From NCBI GenBank assembly GCA_016490735.1, contig JAEMWC010000100.1:539001-603000 (forward strand): a stretch of DNA of 64,000 nt, in the 5' to 3' direction. Source of the DNA: Pachyseris speciosa. Its lineage: Eukaryota > Cnidaria > Anthozoa > Scleractinia > Pachyseridae. Of this stretch, positions 46,101-56,025 are shown in pieces (position 1 is the stretch's first letter; the number at the start of each line of letters is the position of its first letter). Both the position numbers and the translations under genes were made by a program. Under the pieces are notes generated by a model. It was given only the letters and a program-made list of their open reading frames with translations. It was not told where the DNA came from and did no database searches.

Positions 46101-48839
46101 AAAGCTAGTTCTTCAGTCAACAGTTTATTTGCTCCCTAACACCCCACCTTTCTATCGGTATGGTTTCTACCAGCCACAGTCACACGTGTAAATTTAACCG
46201 TTCATTATTATTAGCTCATCATGCTTTACGGAAAGATTGTAAGTTGAAAAATATTACTGCTAACCATGTAAGAACATTGTCGTAACGTGTATTACACAGA
46301 ACTATACCTGTAGTCAGAACAGCAATTTATTTGCACGATTTATACTCAATTCATTCCTCTCTTTGGTCTGTTTGGTCTTTTTCAGTCAGGATACTCCCGA
46401 TTGTGGAAAGAATTGGAGGACACGGGTGTCCTTAGCATGGAACTTGTTGAGCATGTGTTTTCCAAGTTTGGCCAGCAAGGTGTAATCAGGGAAGACATCT
46501 TGGACTTGATGGAAAAGTTTGGACTAATCACTAAGTTTCAGTACTCTCCAGGTAATGAACAGTATTTTGTGCCATCTTTGCTGAAGACACCACCTGACCC
46601 CCTTTGTTATCAGGAGCCCTCACCTTCAGATCCATGTGCGTTGTATATTCATTTTCTGGGGGGTTTGTACCTCATGGTCTTTACTCTCAGCTCGTGTCAC
46701 GTTGTACCAAATGGTGTTCTGACAGTGGAGTCGAGTATGCACCTAACTTCTTTAATGGGGCGTCAAGGTTCATCGTGGAGAAAGAGTTCCTCCATCAGCT
46801 AATCCTTCTTTGTAAGAAAAGGTTCATCAAGATCATTTTGAAGCTAAGAAAATGCTCCGACCAAGAAGCACCAACCGAAGGTGAAACAGCGAAATTGGTG
46901 CATGGGTTTCTGGAAGATGCATTGCGAAAAATGACAGGAGAGTTGCCCTGGTTGAACAACTTAAAGTACAAGCTGTGTGTGGAATGTCCTTACTGTCCAA
47001 CGGAGAAATATCCCTGCCGTAACCACGGCAAAGTCTCTTGCAACCACGAGGACTGCATTTGTCTTCTTCCACTTCCTGCAAGGGTGCAACCTCTCTATTG
47101 CCAAAAGAACTTCCTTAATGAAACACTGAAGCCAGTCAATCTGGGCAAGTGGTTCTCAGTCAAAGGTGAGATTGCTGCAATAAATAATTCCATGTTTTTG
47201 TGTTCAGATTAAATAACCTCCCCCCCCCACCCCCCCCCCCCCCCACCCCCGCGGGAGCTAGTTGACACTATTTTCTACCTTTCCTTTGGAGCTACTTCCT
47301 GTTAACAACCAGTTAGTCCCAGTCAAAAATCGCAGTTGTAACCGCTTCAAAGCGACTGGGACGATTTCGAGGGTTCTGGTTTGAAATTTCCATTTTTTTT
47401 TTAATTGTTGTTGGTTTCGTACTAGCATGTATAAGAAACCGGAATTAATTATAACAGCTACAAGCTTTATACATGACTGATTTTTTGTAGTTGTGTGGTG
47501 AATGTAATTAAGGTGTTGGTGTAGGTCGGTAATGGAGAATAGTTGAGTTTCGTTGCAGTAGTTAGAAACACTCAACCTCCTTCCTGCGATCAATCCAATC
47601 ATGAGGTTCAATCAATTCAATACATGTCCAGACATTAGGTTTGGCACTCTAGAAGTTCTACTTTTGTACTGGGATTGAGTCCGCGGCTACGATGAACTTT
47701 ATCCAGCAACTTAACTGTTTGAAAACAGTTTCCCATTTCGATGGCATAGAAAGGAACTGATAAAACTGAAGTAATCAGTAACTTCCTTAGTTAATTAATT
47801 ACTGTGCACAATTAATATTTAACAGATGAAGAGATGCCTGTATCTGCTTCTTCCATGAAAATAAGGTCATCAAGTTACACTCCTCAGCAAAGCAAGAAAA
47901 GAAGGCTTGAGCACGCGGGTTCAGGTAACGAGTGCGGAAACTTTGTTGCTTTTCTGGAACGAAACTGTTAGGTGAAAGTAATGCATTTTGGGTTTTACTC
48001 CCCATGAGATGCCATCAAAATTTGAGTTCACTGAAACGAATTCAATGCGGCCGAAACCGACTTGTTTTGGGTTACTGCAACGAGCATCACCATATTTTCC
48101 TGAATCGATTGAAGCCAGATCAAGGTGGCGTCACTGCTTTTTAAAGCGTGCTGGCTTCGTGTCTGAACAAAGCAAAGCGTTCGTGTTGGTTATCTTGTTG
48201 AGAGATCGGAAAGTCTTAGTCGTCGGTAGCAATTTCAAGAATGTTTTTGTTTTGGTTGACATGCATGTTACAAGTGATGATTTCGTGATTTTCACTTCAA
48301 AAACGAAAAATGAAAAATGTTTCATATTATCATTGAATGTTAGAGTTATTCTAAAAGAGGATTCTTTATTGCCGTCGGCAACATAGAAAAATCCGAAGGT
48401 AAAAGGAAGCGTTATTAAAACAGGTTTCACCAAACTGGGCTGTTCAGTCATCCAAACGTTTGTCTGTTTTCATTTTGTTTCCTTTTTGCCGTTTCGTTTA
48501 ATGATTAATTTGTTTGTTTCAAGCATTCCTTTATTCAAGCCTTTCCTCCCTTTGTCATTGCAGTGAAGGACGGCAATCCAAGTGACTACGAACTAGAAGG
48601 TCTCTCACAGAAAATAGTACACTGGAAGTCACTTGGGCGTCGGCTTAACTTTCATGAAGCCGAGTTGCATGGGTTTCATAATGAAAATAGCGAATGGCAC
48701 GAAAAAGTGTACGCAATGCTAAGGAAATGGAAAAAAGGAGAAGGCAAAGATGCCACTTACCAAGTCCTCTATGACGCTTTATGCCATGAATACGTAAAGT
48801 GCAAAGATTTAGCGGAGGAATTTTGTTGGCATGTTGAAG
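38411..48839 (+). CDS. HEPN-NB-ARC-Roc-COR-Death multidomain protein (seven exons)
   Basis: Exons 38411-40160, 41115-41605, 42323-43008, 45369-45621, 46386-47165, 47826-47924 and 48564-48839 join with GT-AG borders and matching phases (1/1, 0/0, 2/2, 0/0, 1/1, 1/1). Allowing for one frameshift in exon 5, the product is about 1,440 aa. Order: DZIP3-type HEPN (about 5-150), NB-ARC ATPase (P-loop GPPGCGKT at 254), Roc GTPase (GQDRAGKT at 622, DFAGQ near 812, THAD near 901), COR, a Cys-rich patch, a short basic linker and a C-terminal Death domain. NB-ARC and Roc-COR are each nucleotide switches, and Death domains recruit partners. A cytosolic immune or cell-death sensor is therefore likely, by inference. 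The 3' end is uncertain. A 5' coding exon upstream of 38400 is possible (AG at 38398-38399). Confidence 0.82.
40361..40902. mobile_element. Long-TIR element, copy 2, in intron 1 of the multidomain gene
   Basis: It begins GACCCTTCCACGGTTTGTGA after TA (40359-40360) and ends CCGTGGAAAGGTC. The middle shares TATAAATCTTCTCGTGTGGC and CTGTAATTTTAGCC with 32779-33289. The right flank is TG and not TA, so one flank base has changed. A C run lies at 40848-40865. Confidence 0.8.
41115..41605 (+). CDS. Exon 2: Roc GTPase N-terminal half and acidic insert
   Basis: The exon starts phase 1 after TTTTGTTCAG and completes the Val codon left by exon 1. It reads SPVPSEIKARGARAQLAYVN, then the Roc P-loop MLLGQDRAGKTSLKNSFL and the switch-I Thr in STVGI. 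A long acidic insert rich in Glu, Gln and Asp follows. It ends AAGAAG/GTATAA in phase 0. A run of 27 A's sits just downstream in the intron at 41645-41671. Confidence 0.87.
42323..43008 (+). CDS. Exon 3: Roc GTPase C-terminal half
   Basis: It starts after TTATTTTTAG with PPNREEATTNV. It contains the switch-II motif LWDFAGQHLYY (residues near 810-820), VLIYNMSKEL, and the guanine-specificity motif FIVGTHADN, in which Thr-His-Ala-Asp stands for the usual NKxD. It ends GTTCG/GTAAGT in phase 2. The length and motif order are those of Roco-family Roc domains. Confidence 0.88.
43740..44036 (-). repeat. tRNA-derived SINE in intron 3
   Basis: On the minus strand: GGGTTGGCGCAGTGGTGAGA (A box), CGGGTTCGATTCCCGAACTC (B box), then a body ending in ATAAAGTGATTATTATTATT. 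It is the single-unit form of the SINE triplicated at 20191-20795. Adjacent AATAATAATAATCAC is its tail. Confidence 0.88.
44037..45368. other. Rest of intron 3; repeat-like, no exon seen
   Basis: AGAGGCGTTTATT motifs at 44420 and 44855 next to G-rich runs (44380-44395, 44820-44840) suggest a degenerate MITE. No coding exon fits here, because exon 3 joins exon 4 in phase. Confidence 0.45.
45369..45621 (+). CDS. Exon 4: COR domain, first part
   Basis: The exon completes the Arg codon left by exon 3. It reads WFLFEKVIQALVDQLKTYS, KQCFITNEDEVDAMLDFYHD, LGIIVKHG and VVLRAQWLIDVFRQLITI. The W-L-I-D-x-F-R signature is characteristic of COR (C-terminal of Roc). It ends ACATG/GTAAGA in phase 0. The following intron carries a G run (45706-45720) and an ATACCCTATTTCAG-type dispersed repeat near 45900-45955. 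Confidence 0.88.
46386..47165 (+). CDS. Exon 5: COR domain, second part, with one-base frameshift
   Basis: It opens with SGYSRLWKELEDTGVLSMEL and continues VFSKFGQQGVIREDILDLME and YFVPSLLKTP. Near 46657-46663 a run of six G's breaks the frame. Before it the frame reads ALYIHFLGG. After a shift of one base it continues GFVPHGLYSQLVSRCTKW, the conserved end of COR, through to a Cys/His-rich patch (CPYCPTEKYPCRNH..CNHEDC). The exon ends TCAAAG/GTGAGA in phase 1. Seven G's would keep one frame. This is either a real null allele or a homopolymer sequencing error. Confidence 0.85.
47219..47256. repeat. C-rich homopolymer run in intron 5
   Basis: Poly-C broken by single A's, 54 bp after the exon 5 donor. 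It could form an i-motif, or a G-quadruplex on the other strand. Confidence 0.8.
47826..47924 (+). CDS. Exon 6: short basic linker
   Basis: This 99-bp exon after TATTTAACAG begins and ends in phase 1. It encodes DEEMPVSASSMKIRSSSYTP and QQSKKRRLEHAG. Low complexity with a KKRR cluster; it links COR to the Death domain. It is supported by good splice sites and phase only, so less sure than its neighbours. Confidence 0.6.
48564..48839 (+). CDS. Exon 7: Death domain
   Basis: After TTTGTCATTGCAG, the frame reads LEGLSQKIVHWKSLGRRLNF, then ELHGFHNENSEWHEKVYAML and RKWKKGEGKDATYQVLYDAL, ending KCKDLAEEF. The W-K-x-L-G-R-x-L start and the M-L-x-K-W-K-x-G motif of helix 5 are typical of Death domains. 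The frame stays open past a GAAG/GTATTT donor to a stop at 48917-48919, so the gene may either end there or splice on. Confidence 0.85.
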
Positions 48840-48935
48840 GTATTTCCTTGTACTTTGATAAGATCTACTCACTTTTTTGTCCGCCCTTCCCCCTACCTCT
48901 CTACTTTCCTGCACACTAACCCACTCAATGACTCA

Positions 48936-50035
48936 CTGGCGGATGGCTGGCTAGCTGGTTGGCTGGCTGGATGGCTGACTGACTGACAGACTAACTGACC
49001 GATTTACGGAGAGACGGACTGACTGGCGGGTGGTTGGGTGGCTGGAGGGACGGTTGGCGAGCTGTCCGGCGAACTGGTTGGCTGGTGTAGCTTGCGTAGC
49101 TGGCGGTATTGTAGGCACGCGAAGGAGGAGGTGGCGGTTCCTTTGAAAGCGAGCGGCATAAGCCGCGAGAACTACCGCCTGCCAGAGAACCAGGGTTTTT
49201 TTGAATGGCCGCCCACGTTTATCACCTCAACTGAAAGAATAGTTAATGACAGAGTCATGACATGACAGGCTTGCCCGGACTCCCATCGTGGTTTGTGGTT
49301 TGTGCAAATTTTCCCTCCAACAAGCACATCTTTGAGAGCTTTAACTCTCTTAAATGATATATATCGGAGGCTTTGTGTAGATGGTTTTCAGCAACCGTTG
49401 ATTTTTTTTATTTAAGCCCAGGTTTTCATAAAATTGTTGTTAAGGTCACGCTTTTTGGAATAAGTTGTTAGACATAAGTATAAAGATTAGCTGATATTAT
49501 TTAGTGTCTCAGCGGGACGAGCGGTTTCGATTCTTTGCTAATATTTTCAACTGCTGTTTAAAGACGACCGTAGCTGTGGTGATTTGTAGGGAAAGGTAGA
49601 GTAGATTCTCAATACCGTTCCCGACAAAATAATAGATTGCACACCGCCATTATATTTTTATAAATTGTTTGTCATATGCAAAGCAAGGTGTCCCTGCAAG
49701 GGATTTGATTGACGTGTCTACCTATCTCGGTCAATCCGTTTTTGCCAAACACTGGTGTGCGGACTATTAAAAAACCCAGGGTTTTCGGGCAGGCGGTATT
49801 TCAAACGCCTCCTCCCCATTCTCCTCGCGGCTTCGCCTCTCACTTTGAACGGCTCTTCACTCCACGCGCCTACAATAGCGAGGTGGCTGGCGAGGTGGCT
49901 GCGGACTGACTAACTGGCTGGCTCTCTGGTTAGTTGGCGATCTGGCTGGCTGCTGGCGGACTGGCTGGCTGGCTGGTTGACTGACTGACTGACTGGGTGA
50001 CTGGCTGATTAGCTGGCTGGCTGTCTATGTAACTA
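48936..50035. mobile_element. 777-bp long-TIR element inside a GGCT/GACT simple repeat
   Basis: Degenerate CTGGCTGG/CTGACTGA repeats lie at 48936-49090 and resume at 49886-50035. Between them (about 49104-49880) is an element with roughly 100-bp inverted ends, CGGTATTGTAGGC..CCGCGAG..ACCGCCTGCC and the mirrored GGCAGGCGGT..CTCGCGGC..GCCTACAATAGCG. No target duplication can be fixed because the flanks are repetitive. There is no transposase frame. Confidence 0.75.
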
Positions 50036-51119
50036 TTGATCCCCTTCCGACTTATCACAAAAAAAAAAAAGTAAATGGTGCGTGCTGGACATTATGGAAC
50101 GCCAATGCAATGCCACACAGACAACTGACTTGGACTCAAGTATTGTGTCAACCTATTGGTCAAATAATTGGTCACTTGAGGCATAAACTCGTGAAGTGCC
50201 GGTCATGATCAGTCTCTATATTCTTCCCATAGCATCACTGCCTGACGAACCATTCATATCATAAGAAAATACAAAATAAACACCAAAGTTCCAACAAATA
50301 ATTCCTACTACAGTGAACTCTCTCGTTAGCGGACACCCTCGGGAATTGGAAAAAAATGTCCGTTAGTAGAGCTGTCCGCTCTAATACGAGAATTATTCCC
50401 ATAAGCGGCCCCTCACATGAGAGTTATTTAGCGGGTGTTAATTACATGTTTTATTGGGTAGCCAAAAATAGCCACAAACTGAAACTGGCTAATTTATTGA
50501 TGTTAAATGTTAAAAGCCGAAATAAAAAAGAAGTAATATGCAGTATACATTGTATATTGTTTTTACGTCGGACTGTTGGTTTTTTTTCGTTTGACAACTT
50601 TCTTTCCCGCGGACAAATAGAGATTTGACAAAACCGATCTCCACTGTTTTATTGCTCTGTCAAAGGTCATATGGTATTTTTGTTGATTATATTACACAAA
50701 CTCCGTTCGAAATATATGAGAAAACAACAGGTAGAATCCCACTTATTGTGCTACGAACCACTCTTTAACGCATCTAAAGAGAAAAATAGACTATACTATA
50801 TACCCCCAGGGTAGGAAAAAAGCCAGGCATGACGTAGTACCACAACTCCCTGCGGCCCTACATCGCGCCGCTGACACGCGACACTCCATCTTTCCTGCTG
50901 TGCTACGAAAGAAAGGTAAGTGAGTTTTGTAATCGCTTATTTTGCACTTTTTAGGCCCTTCCACAGTCCATTTCGACTCGTTTTCGAGTCGGCTTTCTAT
51001 CGGGTAGGTAGTTCCTTTTCTTTCAGGAGTGTATGTTTGACTTTCGCCATGAAAACGTCGAAACGACGTCGCTCACGATCGAGCTGGGTCTCGTTCGAGA
51101 TCACAACATGATGCTCGCC

Positions 51120-51540
51120 GAACTGATTCAGAGCGTTTACATTCTGCAAGCCCTCCTAAACGCCCAAGGACTTCTGGTGAAGACCAGGCATATCTGTCCA
51201 CTATTTTGAAGACCTTACAGCAGGTTCAAGACGACGTGAAGTCCACGAACCTCATCGATCGAAGATTGCTGGCAACAAAGCCTGACGGCTTTCCCGCCAA
51301 AGGTGAACGTGGAATCAGACGCACTTTTTGTGCTGGCATACTCAGATGAGGACCTGATGTCCACCCACGAGGGCTCTGTTACGGCTTTTAAGCCACCAAC
51401 TCGGGCTAATGAGCCACCAACTCGGGCAAATGAGCCACCAACCGGGGTTTTTGAACCCCACAGTGAGGCTAATGAGCCTTCCAACGACGATGAATCAGAG
51501 TATCGGGTCAAATGTTCCCCCAAATGGCGGTGATCTCTGT
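51120..51540 (+). pseudogene. DIRS gag-like region
   Basis: A frame from about 51140 reads SPPKRPRTSGEDQAYLSTIL, then QVQDDVKSTNLIDRRLLA, suggesting a coiled Gag-like segment. It then breaks. At 51399-51445 a 24-bp unit (AATGAGCCACCAACTCGGGC type) is repeated. Assignment rests on position only. Confidence 0.5.
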
Positions 51541-52303
51541 GATCCAGAATTGTAACACCCTTCTTGGGAACCAAAAGCGGGTTTTGCCACATGTTTGCAA
51601 AAAAAAAAAATTCAATAAAGAAATAAAATAAAAACTCCATCGGAAGTTATCTTACGATCAAGTAAGTGATATTCTTGACAATTACTCCATTCCGTCGGTG
51701 GATTAATTGTTTGTCTTCTTCCACTGAAGTCTCGAAAATATACACAAGAGCGAGACAAAGAACTAACCTTTGTGCAGAGGGCTATGCTGAACATAACAAG
51801 CCCCCTATGTTGTTTGCATGATGCATTAACATCTAACAAGGATGTCCCCAAATAAGACATCAAAACTATTTTAGAACAATTGCTTTGTTTGCTAGGCTCA
51901 GCAAATTACCAATTCTCTAGCTTGAGAGTTTAGAAAATTCTTGTGGCCTTAAATAAAGATAATATTGGCCTAGCTGAGCAGTCTCTTCCCAGTGCTAAGC
52001 ACATGTTTTTGGGGGATGACTTTCCTTCTATTGCTTCAAAGCAAGCAGACCTATCTTAAGGCCTTGCTAAGAACTTGGCATCTGCTTTGAATTCACAACC
52101 GACTAAGCGCCCTCACCTTGGGACAACGCTTGCTACCAACAGGGACAAGCCCTCGGGTACTTCCAATAAGTATCAAAGTACCCACTCAAAAAAAAAAAAA
52201 AAAATGGGCATTCCTTTCAGGTCTCCAAGCCCGAGGCAAAAGAATCGACGAATTCATAGACAAGTAGCGGGACATAACCTCCAATCCATAAAAATTCTCA
52301 GTA

Positions 52304-53653
52304 TTGTTTTGGGTTACAAGATTACGTTGCAAACCTGTTCCTAGTTCCCAAAAGTGGTGGAACCTTCAGGCCGGTAATAGACTTACGTTTTCCATACAAG
52401 TTCGTAGAGAACTCACATTTCAGATGGAGAACATCTCTTCCCTGAGGTCTCTTTTTCGAAGAGGCAACTCCCTAAAGACCATAGATTTGAAAGACGCATA
52501 CCTGTCAGTTCCAGTCCACAAGGACTCTCAGAATTTCCTGGAATTCCTCTGGAGAAGCAAATGCTACGCCTTTCAAGGCCTCTGTTTTGGCTTAAATACC
52601 GTTCCAAGGGTCTTGACCAAACTCTTAAAGCCGGTAGCAGCATGCTTACGCAAACGGGGAGTTCGTATGCTTCTGTATCTCGACGACTTCTTAACCTTGG
52701 GTTCTTCTTCCCAGGAGGTACAGAGAAACACAGCTATGGCTGTTACTCTCTTGGAAAACCTAGGCTTCACAGTAAATCGGGAAAAGTCGTGTTTAATCCC
52801 AACCCAAATAATATTGTTCCTGAATTTTGTAATCGACTCCACTGTAGGATCATACATACATTACTTTATTTACCCTTAGATTATAGAGTAGCTTGTGCAG
52901 CTAATATCTCCGAGCATTTAACCATCAGATGAGAGAGAGACCACCACACCGGGAACTACGTCTCCTACTCTTTTTTTGAACAGTGAGCCTCCCGAAGGAG
53001 AAAGTTGTAAAGAGTATTTGCAAGAGGGCGATTTCAACTCCAACTAAACCTGTGCATCAGCTAGCCAGCCTTCTGGGCACACTAGAGTCCTGTCGCCTGG
53101 CCGTTTGACAAGCATCCCTTCATTTCAGGTACAGATCCAATTGGTCCATGCTTACACAGGTCCGAAAAAAAATTCAATGTGACGTTCACACTGGACCACA
53201 ACCCCATGGAAGAACTCCAGTGGTGGCTGTTGAACATCACTTCTGTGAATGGCAGCCCAATCACACCCCCAGATCCGACCTTGCTCATAATGACCAATGC
53301 ATCCAAGACAGGATGGTTTGCTGTTTGCCAAAGGCATCGCACAAATGGGCGTTGGACAGAAGACGAAAGCACCTTCACATAAACGTATCAGAGCTCAAGG
53401 CTGCCTTCTTGGCCCCAAAGTCTTTTCTAAAGAACCTCTCAAGGTGGTCTGTCTGAGAATAGACAACACTACAGCAATTGCTCATGTCAACTGTAAGGGT
53501 GGTACGAGGCCGACTTGCCTCACAGCCCAAGCTCTTGAACTCTGGAGATGGTGTCTCGAGAGGGACATAGTGATATCGGCCCAACAGGTACCCTGCAAAT
53601 TAAACACCATTACAGACACGGAATCGAGGGTGCTGAACGACAACAGTGAATAG
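52304..53653 (+). pseudogene. DIRS reverse transcriptase and RNase H (frameshifted)
   Basis: The frame 52304-52879 has KTIDLKDAYLSVPVHKDSQN, FQGLCFGLNTVPRVLTKLL, the catalytic YLDDFLTLG and LLENLGFTVNREKSC, the set typical of DIRS RTs. RNase H pieces follow in other frames: DASK-like NASKTGWFAVCQ at about 53298, INVSELKAAFLAPKSFLK at about 53375, and LRIDNTTAIAHVNCKGGT then TDTESRVLND at 53450-53640. At least three frame changes separate them. Confidence 0.88.
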
Positions 53654-54059
53654 AAAATCAACCCTCAGATAATCTCTCCCTTTATGGAAGAGTGCAAATT
53701 CGATCTGTTTTGTTCTCGCCCATCTCCTTAAGTATGCAAACTGGCGTCTGGGAACTGGTGCATTGCACACGGATGCTCTGACAATGAACTGGGCACCCTT
53801 CAAGAGTTATGCCTTCCTCTCCTTCAATCTTATACCAGGTGTACTGAACAAAGTAACTCAGGCAAAGCAGACATCATGTAAGTCACCCCCATCTGGGAAG
53901 CACAGCCATGGTGGTCTTCTTGTCGACCATTCAGTTCTCATCCCTACCACCAGGCACCTCTTGAATGACCCATCAGACCCCCAAGGGATACACCCAATGT
54001 TTCCCAGGCTACACCCAGCCATGTTTCCCATCTGCGGAGACAGTATCAAGCAATGAGAA

Positions 54060-55000
54060 TTTCTGGAGACGTTACTAAGATATTCCTTTCAGCATCTCAC
54101 CCCTCAACACAGAAAAAAGTATCAATCAGCTTGGGTGCGTTGGAATCGTTGGTGTGATAAAAGGAAGGTTGATCCTTTTTTGGCACCTTTGACATCCTAC
54201 TATACCTAACTGAGTACTTCAATAGCGAAGCAGCTTTCCACTTAGTTAATGTTTTACATGCTCAGCTATCTCCACCACTCATGCCAAGCTGGATGGCCTA
54301 CCTGTGGGTCAACAACCCTTAGTTATCCAGCTGCTAAAAGGAATGTTCAACGATCGTCCCCTTAAACCTAGGTACTCCCAAACTTGGGACATAAATTTTT
54401 GTCACTCAATACCTGGCATCGTTTGGTAGTAACAGGTCACTGTCTCTCATGCAATTGTCATTTGAGCTTGCAATGCTATTCTCTTTAACCTACCCGGAAA
54501 GGGTCTTGGTCCTAACCACACTGGATCTCAGTCACTGCCGCATACTTCCAGAGGGTGTAGAGTTTACACTTTTGGCTCCTTAATTGTAAAAGAGGTCTAC
54601 TGATCATCTTCCGAAGGCCTTCTTTGCACGACTCCCTTCCAACTCCGATCTATGCCCAGTTGCGACGTTTCGCTCGTACTTAAAGGCTAAACATGCGATC
54701 CGTCCAGTTATTCCCCCTCCAAGGTGGATCTGTTGTTTATCTACTATGTAAGCCTCTTAAACCGGTTACAGCCCCTTCCATCGGGAGGTGGCTATGTTCA
54801 CTACTGACGGTCTCTAGTGTCGACACCAATATTTTCAAAGCACGTTCCGTGCACAGGGCTAAAACTATGGCAGCAGCCAATTCCAACGTTCCCTTATCAG
54901 ACATGTTAAGGATGGCTGATTGGTCTACTCCTTTCGACTTTCCAGTGATTTTATTACAAACCCGTTCACAGCTCAACATTTGCTCATGCGGTTATTCACT
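54060..55000 (+). pseudogene. DIRS tyrosine recombinase remnant
   Basis: SAWVRWNRWCDKRKVDPFLA at about 54130 fits the core-binding domain. In the frame from 54693, LLCKPLKPVTAPSIGRWL, VDTNIFKARSVHRA and LSDMLRMADWST fit the recombinase C-terminus. The expected H-x-x-R box is altered in RSVHRA, and a frameshift precedes FYYKPVHSSTFAH, which should hold the catalytic Tyr. It is not functional. Confidence 0.75.
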
Positions 55001-55197
55001 GGCACTGTTTGTAGCTGTTTGCTCAACATTTGTTGTGTTTGTGGAACTGAAATTTACAACCTGCTATTGTTGACATTTGCCTTGCTTCCTTATAAGCATT
55101 GTCACTTTGGTGTTTCTTTGTTTTGGGTTGCATTAAATTATTACCAGTTGTATTTGATTGTTTGCCTTCTATTGGCACCGCTGTTTTTTGCGTTGAA

Positions 55198-55327
55198 CTC
55201 TACCTGTTGTTTTCTCATATATTTCGAACGGAGTTTGTGTAATATAATCACAATTATACCAAGGCCGCGAAGCGGCCTGCCTGTATAATTTAAATTATAT
55301 TAACAAACGAAGTGAGAAATATATGAG
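55198..55327. repeat. DIRS internal complementary region
   Basis: The first part (55198-55250) is the inverted copy of the element's left end. The second (55245-55327) is the inverted copy of its right end, including the GGCCGCGAAGCGGCC palindrome. This arrangement templates end completion and circle formation in DIRS replication. Confidence 0.88.
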
Positions 55328-56025
55328 GACCCACCCACCCGTCCCTGTCAGCAATGTCACCACATTTAACTATGTGCAGGTGCCATGCCCTACTACGGTG
55401 CCAATATAAGAACGATGGTGTAAGCCGTCCACAGCGTTGAAAGAATGGAGTGTCGCGTGTCAGCGGCGCGATGTAGGGCCACAGGGAGTTGTGGTACTAC
55501 GTCATGCCTGGCTTTTTTCCTACCCTGGGGGGTATATAGTATAGTCTATTTTTCTCTTTAGATGCGTTAAAGAGTGGTTCGTAGCACAATAAGTGGGATT
55601 CTACCTGTTGTTTTCTCATATATTTCTCACTTCGTTTGTTAATATAATTTAAATTATACAGGCAGGCCGCTTCGCGGCCTTGGTATAATTGTGATTAATT
55701 GCAAATTATAGACAAATTTCATTGCCAAGTGTCAATTATTCTACATGTGGTGTCCGCTTACGACAGAGAGTAAACAAAAGAAAAATCCAATTTTTCATTT
55801 TCAAAACTGTCCGCGTCCGCTTACGAGAGAATGTCCGCTTACGGGAATATGTAAATACAGAGTTTGACTGGGGGGGTGAAAAGGGGGATTGAAAAAAGTG
55901 TCCGTAAGTAGAGCTGTCCGCTTACGAGAGTGTCCGTTAGTGGAGAGTTGACTGTATGTGACTATGAACAATTGTGATAGCAGTGGGAAGAGTATGAATG
56001 TTGATCGGTACTAGGGCTTAAAAGG

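Larger units (their letters stand above)
50684..55697 (+). mobile_element. DIRS-type tyrosine-recombinase retrotransposon
   Basis: About 5.0 kb. Inverted terminal repeats of about 185 bp match (50711-50895 versus 55443-55625). The outer edges beyond them differ: 27 nt on the left and 72 nt on the right. An internal complementary region (55198-55327) contains the inverted copies of both outer edges side by side, joined at TAATCA (55245-55250). Both element ends carry TGATTA. No target duplication is seen, as expected. The order gag-like, RT, RNase H, tyrosine recombinase is readable, but every part has stops or frameshifts, so the copy is dead in coding terms though structurally complete. Confidence 0.92.
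50311..55954. mobile_element. Tigger/pogo-like non-autonomous element, split by a DIRS insertion
   Basis: The left end CAGTGAACTCTC..AGCGGACAC follows TA (50309-50310). The right end GTGTCCGTTAGTGGAGAGTT then GACTG precedes TA (55955-55956). Without the DIRS element it is about 630 bp. Subterminal TCCGTTAGTAGAGCTGTCCG and GTCCGTAAGTAGAGCTGTCC repeat inside both ends. Tigger-like fragments also occur near 11238 and 37790. Confidence 0.78.
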
